This document shows, in pieces, positions 11,901 to 24,176 of a DNA stretch of 64,000 bases. Below the pieces are notes generated by a model, which saw nothing but the letters and a program-made list of their open reading frames with translations, made no database searches and was not told the DNA's origin. Origin of the DNA: Hevea brasiliensis (lineage: Eukaryota; Streptophyta; Magnoliopsida; Malpighiales; Euphorbiaceae); assembly GCF_030052815.1 (NCBI RefSeq), contig NC_079504.1:87154250-87218249 (forward strand). Reading direction: 5' to 3'. Both the position numbers and the translations under genes were made by a program. The first letter of the stretch is position 1. Each line of letters starts with the position of its first letter.

Positions 11901-12706
11901 TCGCGCCTTTTCCAAAGGCCCATCCTGCTGGCAGTGGAAACACTTTCCTTTGCCTCCATTAGCTTTAGTCTTCCCTTTTTATTTAGCTATTTTCTTGGAA
12001 GGACCAGGAATCTGAGGTTTCTTTTTCTTATTGCCCTTCTTCTTGTTGGACTTTCCAGCAAAAGAAGATGCAATCAAAGCTACCTCTTTTCCTTTATTGC
12101 CCGTCATATTCTTTTGGGCAATAACTAGCATGTTGAGTAAACCAGCCAAGGTGCATTCCTATTTAGTTATATGAAAATTTATCACAAAATTCCCAAATGA
12201 CTCAGGAAGGGACTGAAGGATGAAATCCGTCTGCAATTAGAAATCTATGTTAAAGTCAAGATGTTCCAGCTGCTGAATCAAACGAATCATCTTGTGGACA
12301 TGATCCCTAACATTCTGTCCCTCAGACATCCTCATATGGAACAGCTGCTTAGATATCTCATACCTAGCATTCCTGCTGTGCTCACCATATAACTCTTGTA
12401 GGTGAAGGAGGATCTCACTCGCACTCTGCATGTTCTCATGCTACTTCTGTAACTCATTACTCATAGAAGCAAGCATGTAACATTTGGCTCTCATATCATG
12501 CTCCTTCCACTTGTCCAAAGTTCCTCTTGAGTGGCCTCTGGAGGTAAGGAACCAGGAACATTTGAATCTAGAACATATCCTATATCTTCAAGGTTCAGGA
12601 CAAGTTTCAAATTTCTTAGCCAATCAGATAGATTAGGTCCTATCAACCTATTTCGATCAAGTATGCTTACAAGGATATTGGATGGTGGTGGTTGTTCTAT
12701 GCTCAT
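11901..12706 (-). pseudogene. gag: Ty1/copia gag pseudogene
   Basis: The ATG at 12706 opens a 71-aa frame, with LDRNRLIGPNLSDWLRNLKL, the W-x-R-N-x-K/L signature of copia gag (UBN2-type). A frameshift near 12500 is followed by KCYMLASMSNELQ and the frame 12431-12237, with ASEILLHLQELYGE and LFHMRMSEGQNVRDHV, also typical of this family. Downstream is a Lys-rich stretch (GKSNKKKGNKKKKP) and a damaged knuckle whose first pair CFHC is visible. At least four stops or shifts make it non-functional. Confidence 0.87.
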
Positions 12707-14216
12707 TATTATTACAAAATTAATTGTAGAAAATAATTAGATTAATTAGTAAATATATCATGTATTTAACCAAAATGATTATGGCCTTTTAATCAAATTG
12801 GTCCTCACACTAACTTAGCGAATCCTACACTTCAAAGCAGAAAGCGGAAATCCTAGTTGGATGGATTTCTAGTGGGTGACTGAATTCTTATAATTCTATT
12901 GATCATCCTCAGGTATATCCATTATTGGAATTACAATAAACTATAAGTGAGCAACTCCTTACCCATCACATCTCATGTGAGGTTCAATCCTTTACCTAGC
13001 CCCTAATGCTCAAAATCTCAGGTACATCCATTATTGACTTATTTTGCATTAGTTAAGTTGATCCCATTGAGCCAGTATTTATGCAAATAATTTTAATGTC
13101 CTCAGGTACATCCAATATTGGCCACCAAATAATTTACATATTTACAACATCTCATGCTTAACAATTATTCTTAAGAAAATCTCTTAAATTAGTTGCACCT
13201 TATGCAAGTATTTAAAATTTCTTAAAATAATTGCCTCAATGGAGGGCCCATGTTATAATTACTTTAATTATACTATTTCCAACTTAATCATTTGTTTGGA
13301 AGATTTTGTGGTCATCCTGATTACTATTAAGGTCTCACTTTGCACATTATCCAATTAGCATGCATATATCATATACTTGCATACATTCCCATACACCTCA
13401 TGCATTCATGGATAATAAATATTGTATGATCATGGACTTTCTAAGGGATTCAATTTTGAGCCACCAAGAATTGAATCAGGGCATTCCTAGGTGTATTTCA
13501 TTCATTTATATTACAAGAGTTGCTGAAGGAGTACATAATCAACACTTGATCTTGAATTCCTCCCACTGGTCCCACTAATGCTCTTGACCTCCTTGATCTT
13601 CTTGCAATCCAATTACATAGTAATCCTTGGCATACCAAGGCAAATTTACAAGAACTAAATAAATGAAATAACAACCCAAAAATATTACAACCTTTATAAT
13701 ACATACCCAAAATAAATTAATTAATTTACTACCCAAAGAAACAAATAAAAGAAATAAATCCAATCACATTGGTCTTTTATAGTCCATGATCATCCATCAT
13801 GCATTTACTATTTAATAATTAATAAAACATACATACTTAAATTAAATTAAATATCTCAAATTCAACTTAAAAATTCAGATTTGAATATGATTCAAACAAA
13901 TTTAAAAATTCAGATTTGAATCATATTCAAACAAATTTAAAAATTAAGATTTGAATCACATTCAAACAAATTTAATTGTGTGATTATATTTCTAATTAAA
14001 CAATTTAATTAGACATAAAATGGACCTTAGATCATACAACAATTGCACATTCACCATCCATTTACCTTTGCGCACCATTGTGGTGCATCAACCATGCGCG
14101 CCATGGTGTTCATCAAACGTGCCGCCACCTTGCTTTGCAACCAGCAATGAACTTTTGATCTCATGATCAAATCACATAATTAAATAATATAATCAACAAT
14201 CTAAATGACAAATATA
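12707..14216 (-). other. Long 5' leader of the copia element (no gene)
   Basis: This 1.5-kb stretch lies between primer site and gag start. I see no coding signature. It holds a motif close to CTCAGGTACATCCATTATTG three times (12910, 13018 and 13100) and an AT-rich array of about three 37-bp units at 13865-13975. Such a long leader is unusual for a copia element. Confidence 0.6.
13865..13975. repeat. Imperfect tandem repeat, about 3 x 37 bp
   Basis: Units built from AAAAATTCAGATTTGAAT and ATTCAAACAAATTT follow each other with small changes. Each unit is partly self-complementary (TTTGAAT with ATTCAAA). Confidence 0.75.
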
Positions 14217-14218
14217 GT

Positions 14219-14231
14219 GGCTCTGATACCA
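14219..14231 (-). other. Primer-binding site of the copia element
   Basis: On the minus strand the LTR end is followed by TTGGTATCAGAGCC, complementary to the 3' end of initiator tRNA-Met, the usual copia primer. It fixes the element as minus-oriented with its 5' LTR to the right. Confidence 0.85.
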
Positions 14232-15756
14232 ATTGAAGGAGCGAAAGCATGAAAAACACAAGTTTAAATCATTGAATTCAAAAATTTTTCATCTAGGGTC
14301 ACATGCATCATGCAAGATTCATTTTTATCCATTTGATTTCAATGATAAACAGCATATTAAAATTCTTTTAATATATTTTTGGATCTACATTTACCATTTA
14401 AGATTTTAGAATTAACAAATTAATTCATTAGAACCCTAGATTAGATCAAGAACATGTGCACTAACCTTTTTGATGCACTGCAGTGTGTTTGACACCTTTA
14501 GGATATGCCTAAGACACCAGATGTTGTCCCTCTAGCTTGTCCACACCAAGATCACCAATGGCAGCTCCTTGAACAGCTTTTAGAGCATTTCAAATCAATT
14601 AGAAAATCAGGTTTTTCCTTTTAAGAGATTACACATATAAATAGGACACTAGAAACGATTTCTAGTATTTTTAATTCAAGAGATTATTGGCAAATTTCTT
14701 TGAATTGATGAGAGATGAAGAACAAGAGAAGGAGAGGCAACTAAGGGTGGCAGCACCTTTGTAAGAATGAGCAGATTGTATTTTTCTTTTTCATCCTTTC
14801 CCTTATATAGCTAGGTCACCAATTAAAACCCTTGCCACATGTCACCTTCTGATTGGCTCTAGGTTTAATTGACCCAATCACATTGTGCCAAGTGTCAAAC
14901 CTATATTTAATCTTGACTTTGATCATCTTATATGATTAAAAGACATATGGCAAGCTTATGTGTAACGCCATGTGTCACCATCTCATGGTGCCACATGTCA
15001 CCCTGTGAAATGACCAAAATACCCATGTGTCTTAATTTTGAGTTCTCAACCCAAAATAATTATTTCTCTTCTTCTAATCAATTTATATCAAGTATAAATT
15101 AATTAATTAATCTCTATTAATTAATTTCTCATAATTAAATTCATTTTTAAACACTTTAAATATAAATTTAACTCATACTATACATCCAATAACCTAGATT
15201 TGGTTTCAAGCCATGATTGGGACTTTACAATCTAATTGCAAACCAAACCTATTTAATTAATTAATTAAACTCTTTAATTAATTAATTAAATCATATTTAA
15301 TTTGGTGATTACTTGTGTATGTGTGTGACTTACTAGGCTCATCACTAATTGGCAATGAGACATGATATCAACTCTTAATATCATCAGAACTCTTTCTTAC
15401 CATAAATGATTTCTCTAAATCATTTTATGCACCTCGTAGACCATGGTTAACACCTAGCATGGCATGCCATGGCCACCCAATCAGTAATAAGATTTACCTT
15501 AAATGAACCTATAATCATACATTACCATGCACTAGAATCTCTCTATTACAAAATCCCAATTCGAGCTGGAGTCATGGTTTATGTCAAACCCCATTTACTA
15601 TGAATATTATGTTTTCTTTTAATTCCAGTTCTTGATTAAAATATTTTCTCATCAGAAATTCTTTTCTGATTAAATATATCTGTCCTGGCCAGGAACTTGA
15701 AACATCAAAAATAATTAAATGAACATAGGATTTTATCCCTATTTACTTAGGGAAAT

Positions 15757-18700
15757 TGTCACACCCTACTCCCTTGTAAGATGTAACATGATCCTGTAGT
15801 ACACCTAATGAATTACCGTACTTCGCTTACCGATAACCCATTAGATATACTACAAGGGATTTTAAAACAATTTTTGTGAAGTTTAAATCATCGATTAAAA
15901 TCTGGTGTTATAAAATATTTTTCAAAATTTCGGCAAAGTGTCGGCTATGTTTTGAGAAAACAATTTTTCAATCCTGCAAAAGAAAATGCTCCCAATATGT
16001 TTTCTCAAATACAACTCCAATAACTTCATTTCAATTCACAATTCAAATCTCAATAAACAATCCATTCATTTTCAAACTAATCTCATCATAAAGAAACATT
16101 TCATTGATTACAAAACTCAAAATTTATATTACAAGACTATTCAAGTAAATGAAATCTCAATTTACATTTACAATAATTTACATTTAATTACATATCAAAA
16201 TATTTTACAAAAGTTTTTATACAACTGCTCAAATAATTTACATACATACATCAAAACCTGTGTACATGGGTATACCTGGAGCTGATATAAATGTCTCTTC
16301 AAAGAAGTTTACTCAATTGCTCTATGCTCTTTTCACCTACGACAGCATACAAAGCTATCGCTGAGTGGTGAACTCAGTGGTGAACAACTATAATTTAAAA
16401 CATAGTACAATATACATTGACAAAATTTACAACAAATAATTTAGAAATCTGGATATTCATCAAATTCCAAAACTCAAAATATTCATTGCCAATAATATAA
16501 ATCATTTGTATAAAATGACTTTGATCACAAAGTTCAATTTACCAAATCATAACTAACCATTTAAGGTAATTCCAACAAAATCGATTGTACATAAATCATA
16601 ATTAAAATTACAATTCTTTACTATTCAAAAACATTCAGATCTCGTAAACCATTTTATATCTCAAAAACCGTTATGTATCTCAAAAACCATTATGTATCTC
16701 ACTAACTATGCAAGACTAATCCGAAAGGGCCATCTTCGGGGTGATTCTAACTCCCTATGGTCAGGGAGGTCGAATCGGATTCTAACTCCCTATGGTCGGG
16801 GAAGTTGAATCATCATGCACAGTACACATCACAATAATGAATCTTCTACAAGGGCCATAACATAAAAGAACTTAGATCTAACATCTAATAAGAGGAGAAT
16901 CTAAGCCTGTGCACGTATCATGGTAATCAAAATACAACTAACTCCATTGTCTTCTTAACAAATGAGAGAGATGGGTAATAACCTAGTCAAGCATCTATAG
17001 TGAGATATAAAATAATATCGCAATCCTTTTAGTGAGCATAAATCACAATACAATTCGATTCAAAGTCAATTCCAATATCTAATAATTTTTATGCTCATCA
17101 CAATTCAAATCATAAATTTGCATTTTTCCATGCAAATTGCCCATCACAAGTCAAAACATGTTCTATCACAATTTTACAAAACATAATTTATTCAATTCGC
17201 AACAATGCTTAACACTTATTGAAACACCATTTCACAAAGCTAAAATTATACATACTATAACAATTTCAATAATCATTGAATTAAATCCAATGCTTGTTAA
17301 ACATAATACATAAGAAAAATATGTCATTTAATCATATGAAATAATCAGAACAAAATCAGTTAAAAACTAGTTGTGCACAAACCTCTAATAACTGTCTCTT
17401 GGCTCGACTGTTTCCTTCCCATTCCTCGAAGTTTTGCTAATCAAACACACAATTTGAAGTGTTTCAGTACTCATTTAAACTGTCTCTAACGATAATGCTT
17501 AATACTTAATTTATTGAATTCTATTATTTCCTTTAGTCAACCTAAAATGTTGACCCTTGATGCACTTTAGGTGAATTAGGTTTTAATGTTGCCAATATGT
17601 CACATTTGTAGCCTTTTAGTATTGGTACATGTTACCAAATTCATTTCTATGTACATTGCATTTTATTGCAATTTTTCGGATTCCGGTATACCAATTTGAC
17701 CTAGTCGGATGACCTAGTTCCCTCGGTTTTCGGGTTTTAGTCAAAACTACAAACTTGGAGATATATCTCTTATTGCACGCGGGGAAAAATTTCAGGTCAT
17801 TCCGAGTTATGTAGACCAAGTTATGGTCATTTTACTATTGCTGGTCAGAATGTACCAAAATTGGTCACTTTAGGTCATTTTAGGTTCGGCCAGTTTTTGG
17901 ACCTGAAGGTTTGCAAGCTATTTGGCTTAGTTATGGCCATTTCTGGCTTTGGTGTCTTCCTAAGACTTGTAGATATATGTCTCAAATATTCATGGTAAAA
18001 ATGTCAGGTCAATTGGACCTGTTTTGAGTGAGTTATGGCCAAAACACTAACTATTGCCCAAGTGGTCAATTTTCAGGCCTTAAATGCACTAATCCAGATT
18101 TGGTCAATTTTCAAGTTACCTTCCAAGCAAAATTTTGGTAAGCTTCCTTCATGAAAGTTGACACTTTTTGTGCCTAGTTTCACCTCCAATTGGTCTCATA
18201 CCAATTGGAGCCACACACTTAAGGTTCTAAGTCAAAACACACACCGCCCTATTGCACATTGTCCATCACTCATCAAAGGATACATTTAACACTTATCAAA
18301 TTACACATTTATGACAATTCTGGTTTGTACCACAACCTTAACACATTTTACTTCACATTATTGGTCATTTTGGCAGCTTGTAATCACACTCAATATGCAC
18401 GTTATGGTCCAGAATTTACCAAGTCCAAATTACACACAATTTAACCACAAAACCTAGCTCATTTACATGTCCACACTCAAACTCTTATACACATATACAT
18501 GCTGCCATAACAAGTGCCATAATTCAAAAATAATATTCCATAAACCAAACCATGAAATACATATTTTGGGTTCACACTTCAAGTTGCCGAATTGTAGTCT
18601 TCATCAATTAGCTTTCCAAGCTTCCAAAGTCAAGTGTATATTCACATATACATCTAATATACATCACCCAATTTATTCCTACACACATAAACACTTAATC

Positions 18701-19738
18701 AACCCTTTAATCTACCATTTACATACAAGGATAAACTGTTCTTAAGGATTTCCATGGCTGCCAAAAATATACATCTCCCTTAAAACATCAAACTCCAAAA
18801 ATCCTTCCACAATTCAACTACCCATAACATTCACACAAACTTTAATGAAGCAAGCATAAAAAATACCTACTTACCACTTTGGAAACTCTTCAAAACCATG
18901 ACTAAACTTGGTCTTCTTGCTGCCTATCTACTGCCCAAGGTGTATGGACAACTTTTAGTGAAGGGAGTTAGTGAAATGGAGGTGGGATTCATGGTTGCAT
19001 GGAGCTTCAAGGTGGACGGCCATGGAGTTCTTCATTGGGAGCATTTCGGCTGGTTCTTTGAGAGGTAAGGAAGAAGATAATCTGCTGTCCAAATGAAGAG
19101 GTAGTGGTCCACTTAGGTGAGTTAGTGGAACACTATGTTAAAATTAAATGTTCGTTTAATCTAAAGTTTCATTTTCCCACATTTAACTCCCAATTTTTGC
19201 TATTTACATTAGGTACCACTAATTTAATTTTTCATGTTCCAAGTACAATATCATTTATTTTTAATGAAAATTTAGGTCAAAAGACAACTCGGGTGTCAAA
19301 TGACCACAATGCCCCTGCTCGGTTGCATTCCCAATTTTTTGGTAACACCGGATTTTGTCCGTTTTCTCGATTTCTCACTTTTCTTTGTACTAATTAATTA
19401 ATTTTTCTTTGATATTTCTAATAGTATTTATACTTCAATAGACATTTATTTAAGTTCTAAAAATATTTTCCAGGGTTCCCCGCGGTCCAGGGCTAGTCAA
19501 CGGTCCATGTCGCAACTTCCCAGTGCGGTCACCCATCGGTAGGGTTCTCGGCTCGTTTAACTTGGTTATATTTCATTGCTATTATTTTTCCTTTGTTTTT
19601 CTTGTATTTTATTTTCTTGTATTTTATTATTTTATGTCTTCTCATCAATATTTAAGTGTAGTTCTAGGCATCCTAGCTGTCCGGGCAACACTGGTCACCG
19701 GAACAGTAGAACCCACTACCGAACATAGGGGTGTTACA
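15757..19738 (-). mobile_element. Gyp-A 3' LTR (A1)
   Basis: This 3,982-bp LTR runs TGTCACACCCTACTCC.. to ..GGGTGTTACA in plus reading. It is very similar to A2 (a few percent difference in sampled stretches), as expected for two LTRs of one insertion. It has no gene. It includes the hairpin (16361-16377), the W-box-like inverted pair (17536-17554) and many TGACC/GGTCA cores at 17500-18150. Confidence 0.9.
16332..16377 (-). other. Paired hairpins in LTR A1
   Basis: Plus-strand stem CTGAGT (16361-16366), loop GGTGA and partner ACTCAG (16372-16377). To the left, CGACAGC and GCTATCG pair as the second hairpin. The same block is at 24803-24819 (A2), 28821-28837 (A3) and 51009-51025 (A4, where the change gives a G-U pair in the minus-strand RNA). 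Confidence 0.65.
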
Positions 19739-19760
19739 ATTCTCCCCCCTTTAAAATAAA
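19739..19760 (-). other. Polypurine tract of Gyp-A
   Basis: Read on the minus strand, a TTTAAAGGGGGGAGAAT run abuts the 3' LTR start TGTAACA. It is the usual plus-strand primer position. The same tract is at 54231-54250 in Gyp-A4. Confidence 0.8.
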
Positions 19761-20865
19761 TTTCGTCTCAAAATTTTACCTGGCATTAGTCTCTGAACAG
19801 CCGTGGGTGCTGTCTCCTCATATCCTCTTCACGTTCCCAATTAGCTTCTTGGCCTGAATGATGGTTCCATAGCACTTTAACTAGGTGTATTTGTTTATTC
19901 CTCAGCTGCTTCACCTCATATGCCAGAATTTCTATGGGTTCTTCCTCATATGAGAGGTCTGAATTTACCTCAATAGGTCTGGATTTACCTCAATCTCTTC
20001 AATTGATAGTACATGAGATGGGTCAGACTGTACCTCCTTAACATGGACACAAGGAAGGCACTGTGTATCCTTTCTAGCTCTGGAGGTAATGCCAACCGAT
20101 ATGCCAAAGGACCCACTCTTTCCAGAACCTCATATGGTCCAATGAAACGAGGACTAAGTTTCCCCTTTCTGCCAAATCTCGTAATCCTCTTCCAAGGAGA
20201 ACTTTGAGGAATACCTTATCACCCACTACATATTCAATATCTCTTCTCTTCAGATCAACATAGGACTTCTGACGGTCTGATGCAGCCTTGAGTCGATCTC
20301 TAATCAATCTGATATTTTCCTCTATCTGCTGAACAATTTCTAGCCCAATTATCTTCCTTTCACCTACTTCATCCCAACATAGGGGAGTTCTGCAGTTCCT
20401 ACCATACAAAGCTTCATATGGAGGCATCCCAATGCTTGATTGGTAGCTATTGTTATAAGAAAACTCAATCAAAGGCAAGTGTATATCCCAACTATCTTTA
20501 AACTCAATCACACAAGCCCATAGCATATCCCCCAATATCTGAATTACCCTCTCGGGTGGCCATCTATCGTGGGTGGAATGTCGTTGAAGTTCAATCTAGT
20601 TCCTAGGGCTCTCTGAAGACTACCCCAGAATCTAGAAGTGAACCTAGGATCTCTGTCTGCTCCAATCGATACTGGCACTCCATGCAGTTTTACAATCTCA
20701 TTTATGTACAATCTGGCCAATCTCTCCAACTATAGTCCATCCGGATTGGCAAAAAGTGAGTAGACTTGGTTAGTCTATCAACTATGACCCATACTGCATC
20801 ATGACTATTCTGTGTCCTCAGAAGTCTCATCACAAAATCCATAGTTATCCGTTCCCTTACAATGT
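19761..20865 (-). pseudogene. Gyp-A integrase and chromodomain-like C-terminus (main copy)
   Basis: Minus-strand frames give the integrase core from right to left. MDFV and VDRLTKS lie at 20860-20740. [17 protein letters not shown] and [14 protein letters not shown] lie at 20729-20600. A damaged HPQTDGQ-ERVIQIL follows near 20540. The frame 20535-20074 has IEFSYNNSYQSSIGMPPYEA and ASDRQKSYVDLKRRDIEY. Below 20074 is the VKVLW..H..EAxWE pattern of a chromodomain-like tail seen in chromoviruses. Stops and frameshifts break it at about 20540 and 20090. The same segment occurs in Gyp-A4 (54260-55206). Confidence 0.88.
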
Positions 20866-21100
20866 TTCATAGGGTGTCATTTATATGCTAGCTTGACACT
20901 TATTATTGTATACAAATTCTGTTAGTGGGATGTATCTGTCCCATCTCCCCTCGGATTTAATGACATAAGTTCTCAGTATATTCTTGAGGGCTTATTACAT
21001 TTTACAGGTTATTATTATCATTTCATTTCATTATTTATAGAAACTCAATGAGTTTCAAAATTTACCTGAATCACTTGATTCGACTGTCCATCCGTCTGAG
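20866..21100 (-). pseudogene. Second, D-like integrase fragment with a 75-bp intron-like insert
   Basis: Upstream (in element orientation) of the main integrase is another copy of its middle part. It holds YHPQTDGQS at about 21105-21080, then a 75-bp AT-rich insert (20991-21065), then RWDRYIPLTEF and VYNNKCQAS to about 20870. It resembles Gyp-D (39170-39411) more closely than the main Gyp-A integrase, for example the ATGCTAGCTTG and AAATTCTG stretches in plus reading. It is thus out of order and probably acquired by recombination. The same junction is at about 62740 in Gyp-A4. Confidence 0.75.
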
Positions 21101-21570
21101 GATGATAAGTCGTACTGATATCTCTAAACTTATAGTAATTACTGTGGTACAGGTAGTTCACATTATTGTAACCGAGTTACTGGCTCTAGCTACCTTACAA
21201 GTGTAGTCTTTCGACAGGCTAGTTCTGAAGTTTTAAATTTCTTACTAGAATTTTCACATTTATTTCCCATAATAGTACTCTATTCAGTCGCAACTGTATC
21301 AAATTATAGATTACTTACAAATATTCTTAGTTTATTATACCACGAGGAAGCACGTATCTCTATATAACAATCTCATGTCGGTACTGTAATCTGCAGCTTA
21401 CAATACAAACATCGAGAACATTACATAGTCACTATGTTATAACCTCATGGACTAGGTTTTCTAACATCTTACCTATACATTTATTTCCTTCTCTGTCTTT
21501 TAAAGTCATATCAATGGTCTCTTCATGTAATTATTTAAATTTAAAACTCATTACTTATATTTATGCTCAA

Positions 21571-21750
21571 GTAACCTATCAAAGCACCTGCAGGCGTTAC
21601 GTATCGCCGTCCCCGCAAGCCACTTCTCTGTCTTTGGTGGCAATTAAGGGTACCTATCAAAGCAGCGTTACGTATTGTCGTTCCCCCTTGGGTGGTACCT
21701 ATCAGAGCACTTTGCAGGCGTTAGGTATCGCCATCCCTGCAAGCCCTCTG
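21571..21750. repeat. Three-unit GC-richer short repeat
   Basis: Units start ACCTATCAAAGCA or ACCTATCAGAGCA and continue with GCGTTACGTATCGCC-like sequence, at 21572, 21652 and 21697. Copy 2 of the duplication has the corresponding cluster at 23081-23260 with a complete middle unit. Confidence 0.8.
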
Positions 21751-22289
21751 ATATCGATTTTCATTGTCTTTTAAAATCATATCCACCATATGTTGTCAAT
21801 CCATGACTTTCCATGTAGGCAATACTGCTATCTGTAATTCCTAATTGGTATATCAATTGATCCATACAATATACATAAGCCTAGGTTTACTTTGAGCAAT
21901 TAAGCATTATCTATTGTCTAATAAAATTTTCATATCCATGTATTGTAGAAAAGGTGGGTCCCACATCACTATTTCATGTGATTTAGCATGTAGTGATAAT
22001 GAAATTTCCATGTCAATGTACAGTGGGAAAGTGGGTCCCACATACCTGTTTTAAGTAATTTAGTTTATAGTGACTTAGTAGGGATAAGCTAATAATGTTT
22101 TTCAAAAACCTTTCTTTAGGTTCAGTTTCGAGATTTTAACTTTGCATATCACTTTGGACAGTTTGTGGCCACTGTTTGGCCCCATTTCCTAAAAGGAAAT
22201 TGTTCTTTTATGTCTTGCTTTTATTTCCCAGATGACTATTCGAGCTTTGACTCATAGGTTTCTCCCTCTTCTTTATTTCACGTTGCCCT

Positions 22290-22481
22290 TGTGGGGTTGG
22301 GTTTATACTTGGGCTTGGGCTGACAGATTATCAATCATTTGTTGAAAGAAAGTGGCCATTTGTGTAGTAATTTGTATGGGTGGGGCTGATAAAGTCGGAC
22401 TTCCGACTCTCTGGGGGCTGGGGCCTCACCTTGTACTTTCGCTGTCATAGACTGTTCTATTGTCTCATTCTTCTCTTCCAT
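22290..22481 (-). pseudogene. gag: gag N-terminal remnant in tandem copy 1
   Basis: From the minus ATG at 22481 a short frame reads MEEKNETIEQSMTAKVQGE... and then, after a frame change, QMATFFQQMIDNLSAQAQ. This corresponds to the gag start of Gyp-C (1107 down to about 930), with the shared MATMFQQMAG-type motif. The rest of gag is absent. The same remnant is at 23799-23990 in copy 2. Confidence 0.65.
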
Positions 22482-22587
22482 TCTTTTCACAGGATTTTCT
22501 ATTTCTTATACAACCATCACAAGGAGATTCCTCTCTATTAGTTCATATTTATGATGTAAATGTACTATATGTATCAAACATTTGAGC

Positions 22588-24104
22588 TTCGACTGTCCAT
22601 CCGTCTGAGGATGATAAGTCGTACTGATATCTCTAAACTTATAGTAATTACTGTGGTATAGGTAGTTCACATTATTGTAACCGAGTTACTGACTCTAGCT
22701 ACCTTACAAGTGTAGTCTTTCGACAGGCTAGTTCTGAAGTTTTAAATTTCTTACTAGAATTTTCACATTTATTTCCTATAATAGTACTCTATTCGGTCGC
22801 ATCTGTATCAAATTATAGATTACTTACAAATATTCTTAGTTTATTGTACCACGAGGAAGCACGTAGCTCTATATAACAATCTCATGTCGGTACTGTAATC
22901 TGCAGCTTACAATACAAACATCGAGAACATTACATAGTCACTATGTTATAACCTCATGGACTAGGTTTTCTAACATCTTACCTATACACTTATTTCCTTC
23001 TCTGTGTTTTAAAGTCATATCAGTGGTCTCTTCATGTAATTATTTAAATTTAAAACTCATTACTTATATTTATGCTCAAGTAACCTATCAAAGCACCTGC
23101 AGGCGTTACGTATCGCCGTCCCCGCAAGCCACTTCTCTGTCTTTGGTGGCAATTAAGGGTACCTATCAAAGCACCTGCAAGCGTTACGTATCGCCGTTCC
23201 CCCTTGGGTGGTACCTATCAGAGCACTTTGCAAGCGTTACGTATCGCCATCCCTGCAAGCCCTCTGATATCGATTTTCATTGTCTTTTAAAATCATATCC
23301 ACCATATGTTGTCAATCCATGACTTTTCATGTAGGCAGTATTGCTATCTGTAATTCCTAATTGGTATATCAATTGATCCATACAATATACATAAGCCTAG
23401 GTTTACTTTGAGCAATTAAGCATTATCTATTGTCTAACAAAATTTTCATATCCATGTATTGTAGAAAAGGTGGGTCCCACATCACTATTTCATGTGATTT
23501 AGCATGTAGTGATAACGAAATTTCCATGTCAATGTACAATGGGAAAGTGGGTCCCACATACCTGTTTTAAGTAATTTAGTTTATAGTGACTTAGTAGGGA
23601 TAAACTAATAATGTTTTTCAAAAACCTTTCTTTAGGTTCAGTTTCGAGATTTTAACTTTGCATATCACTTTGGACAGTTTGTGGCCACTGTTTGGCCCCA
23701 TTTCCTAAAAGGAAATTGTTCTTTTATGTCTTGCTTTTATTTCCCAGATGACTATTCAAGCTTTGACTCATAGGTTTCTCCCTCTTCTTTATTTCATGTT
23801 GCCCTTGTGGGGTTGGGTTTATACTTGGGCTTGGGCTGACAGATTATCAATCATTTGTTGAAAGAAAGTGGCCATTTGTGTAGTAATTTGTATGGGTGGG
23901 GCTGATAAAGTCGGACTTTCGACTCTCTAGGGGCTGGGGCCTCACCTTGTACTTTCGCTGTCATAGACTGTTCTATTGTCTCATTCTTCTCTTCCATTCT
24001 TTTCACAGGATTTTCTATTTCTTATACAACCATCACAAGGAGATTCCTCTCCATTAGTTCATATTTATGATGTAAATGTACTATATGTATCAAACATTTG
24101 AGCA
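22588..24104 (-). repeat. Second copy of the 1.5-kb tandem duplication
   Basis: This copy is about 1,517 bp and is followed by the leader and PBS of Gyp-A. It differs from copy 1 by scattered substitutions and a complete middle short-repeat unit. It appears to hold the native junction with the leader (..CATTTGAGCAGTTGTAG), so copy 1 is the added one. Confidence 0.9.
23799..23990 (-). pseudogene. gag: gag N-terminal remnant in tandem copy 2
   Basis: This is the same broken gag start as in copy 1, 1,509 bp further on, directly downstream of the leader of the Gyp-A 5' LTR. It is probably the original gag start of the element, truncated by the internal deletion. Confidence 0.6.
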
Positions 24105-24164
24105 GTTGTAGTTACCGATAAAAAGATTTCAAATTCATAGTTCAAAATTTACTTTAAAACCATT

Positions 24165-24176
24165 GCTCTGATACCA
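24165..24176 (-). other. Primer-binding site of Gyp-A
   Basis: The minus strand has TGGTATCAGAGCAATGG a few bases after the 5' LTR end (..GTGTGACA). It is complementary to initiator tRNA-Met. Confidence 0.9.

Larger units (their letters stand above)
21079..22587 (-). repeat. First copy of a 1.5-kb tandem duplication inside Gyp-A
   Basis: The 1,509-bp unit runs from TTCGACTGTCCATCC to ..CAAACATTTGAGC and is repeated directly as 22588-24104 with few differences. It includes the integrase YHPQTDGQS end, about 1.1 kb without coding signature, and a gag N-terminal remnant near 22481. Copy 1 lacks about 8 bases inside its short repeat cluster. Confidence 0.92.

Noticed and set aside
23023..23322. 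Open frame with a repeated Thr-Tyr-Gln-Ser peptide
   Set aside because: The peptide repeat only reflects the nucleotide repeat cluster; the frame is broken differently in the other tandem copy (21514-21774).
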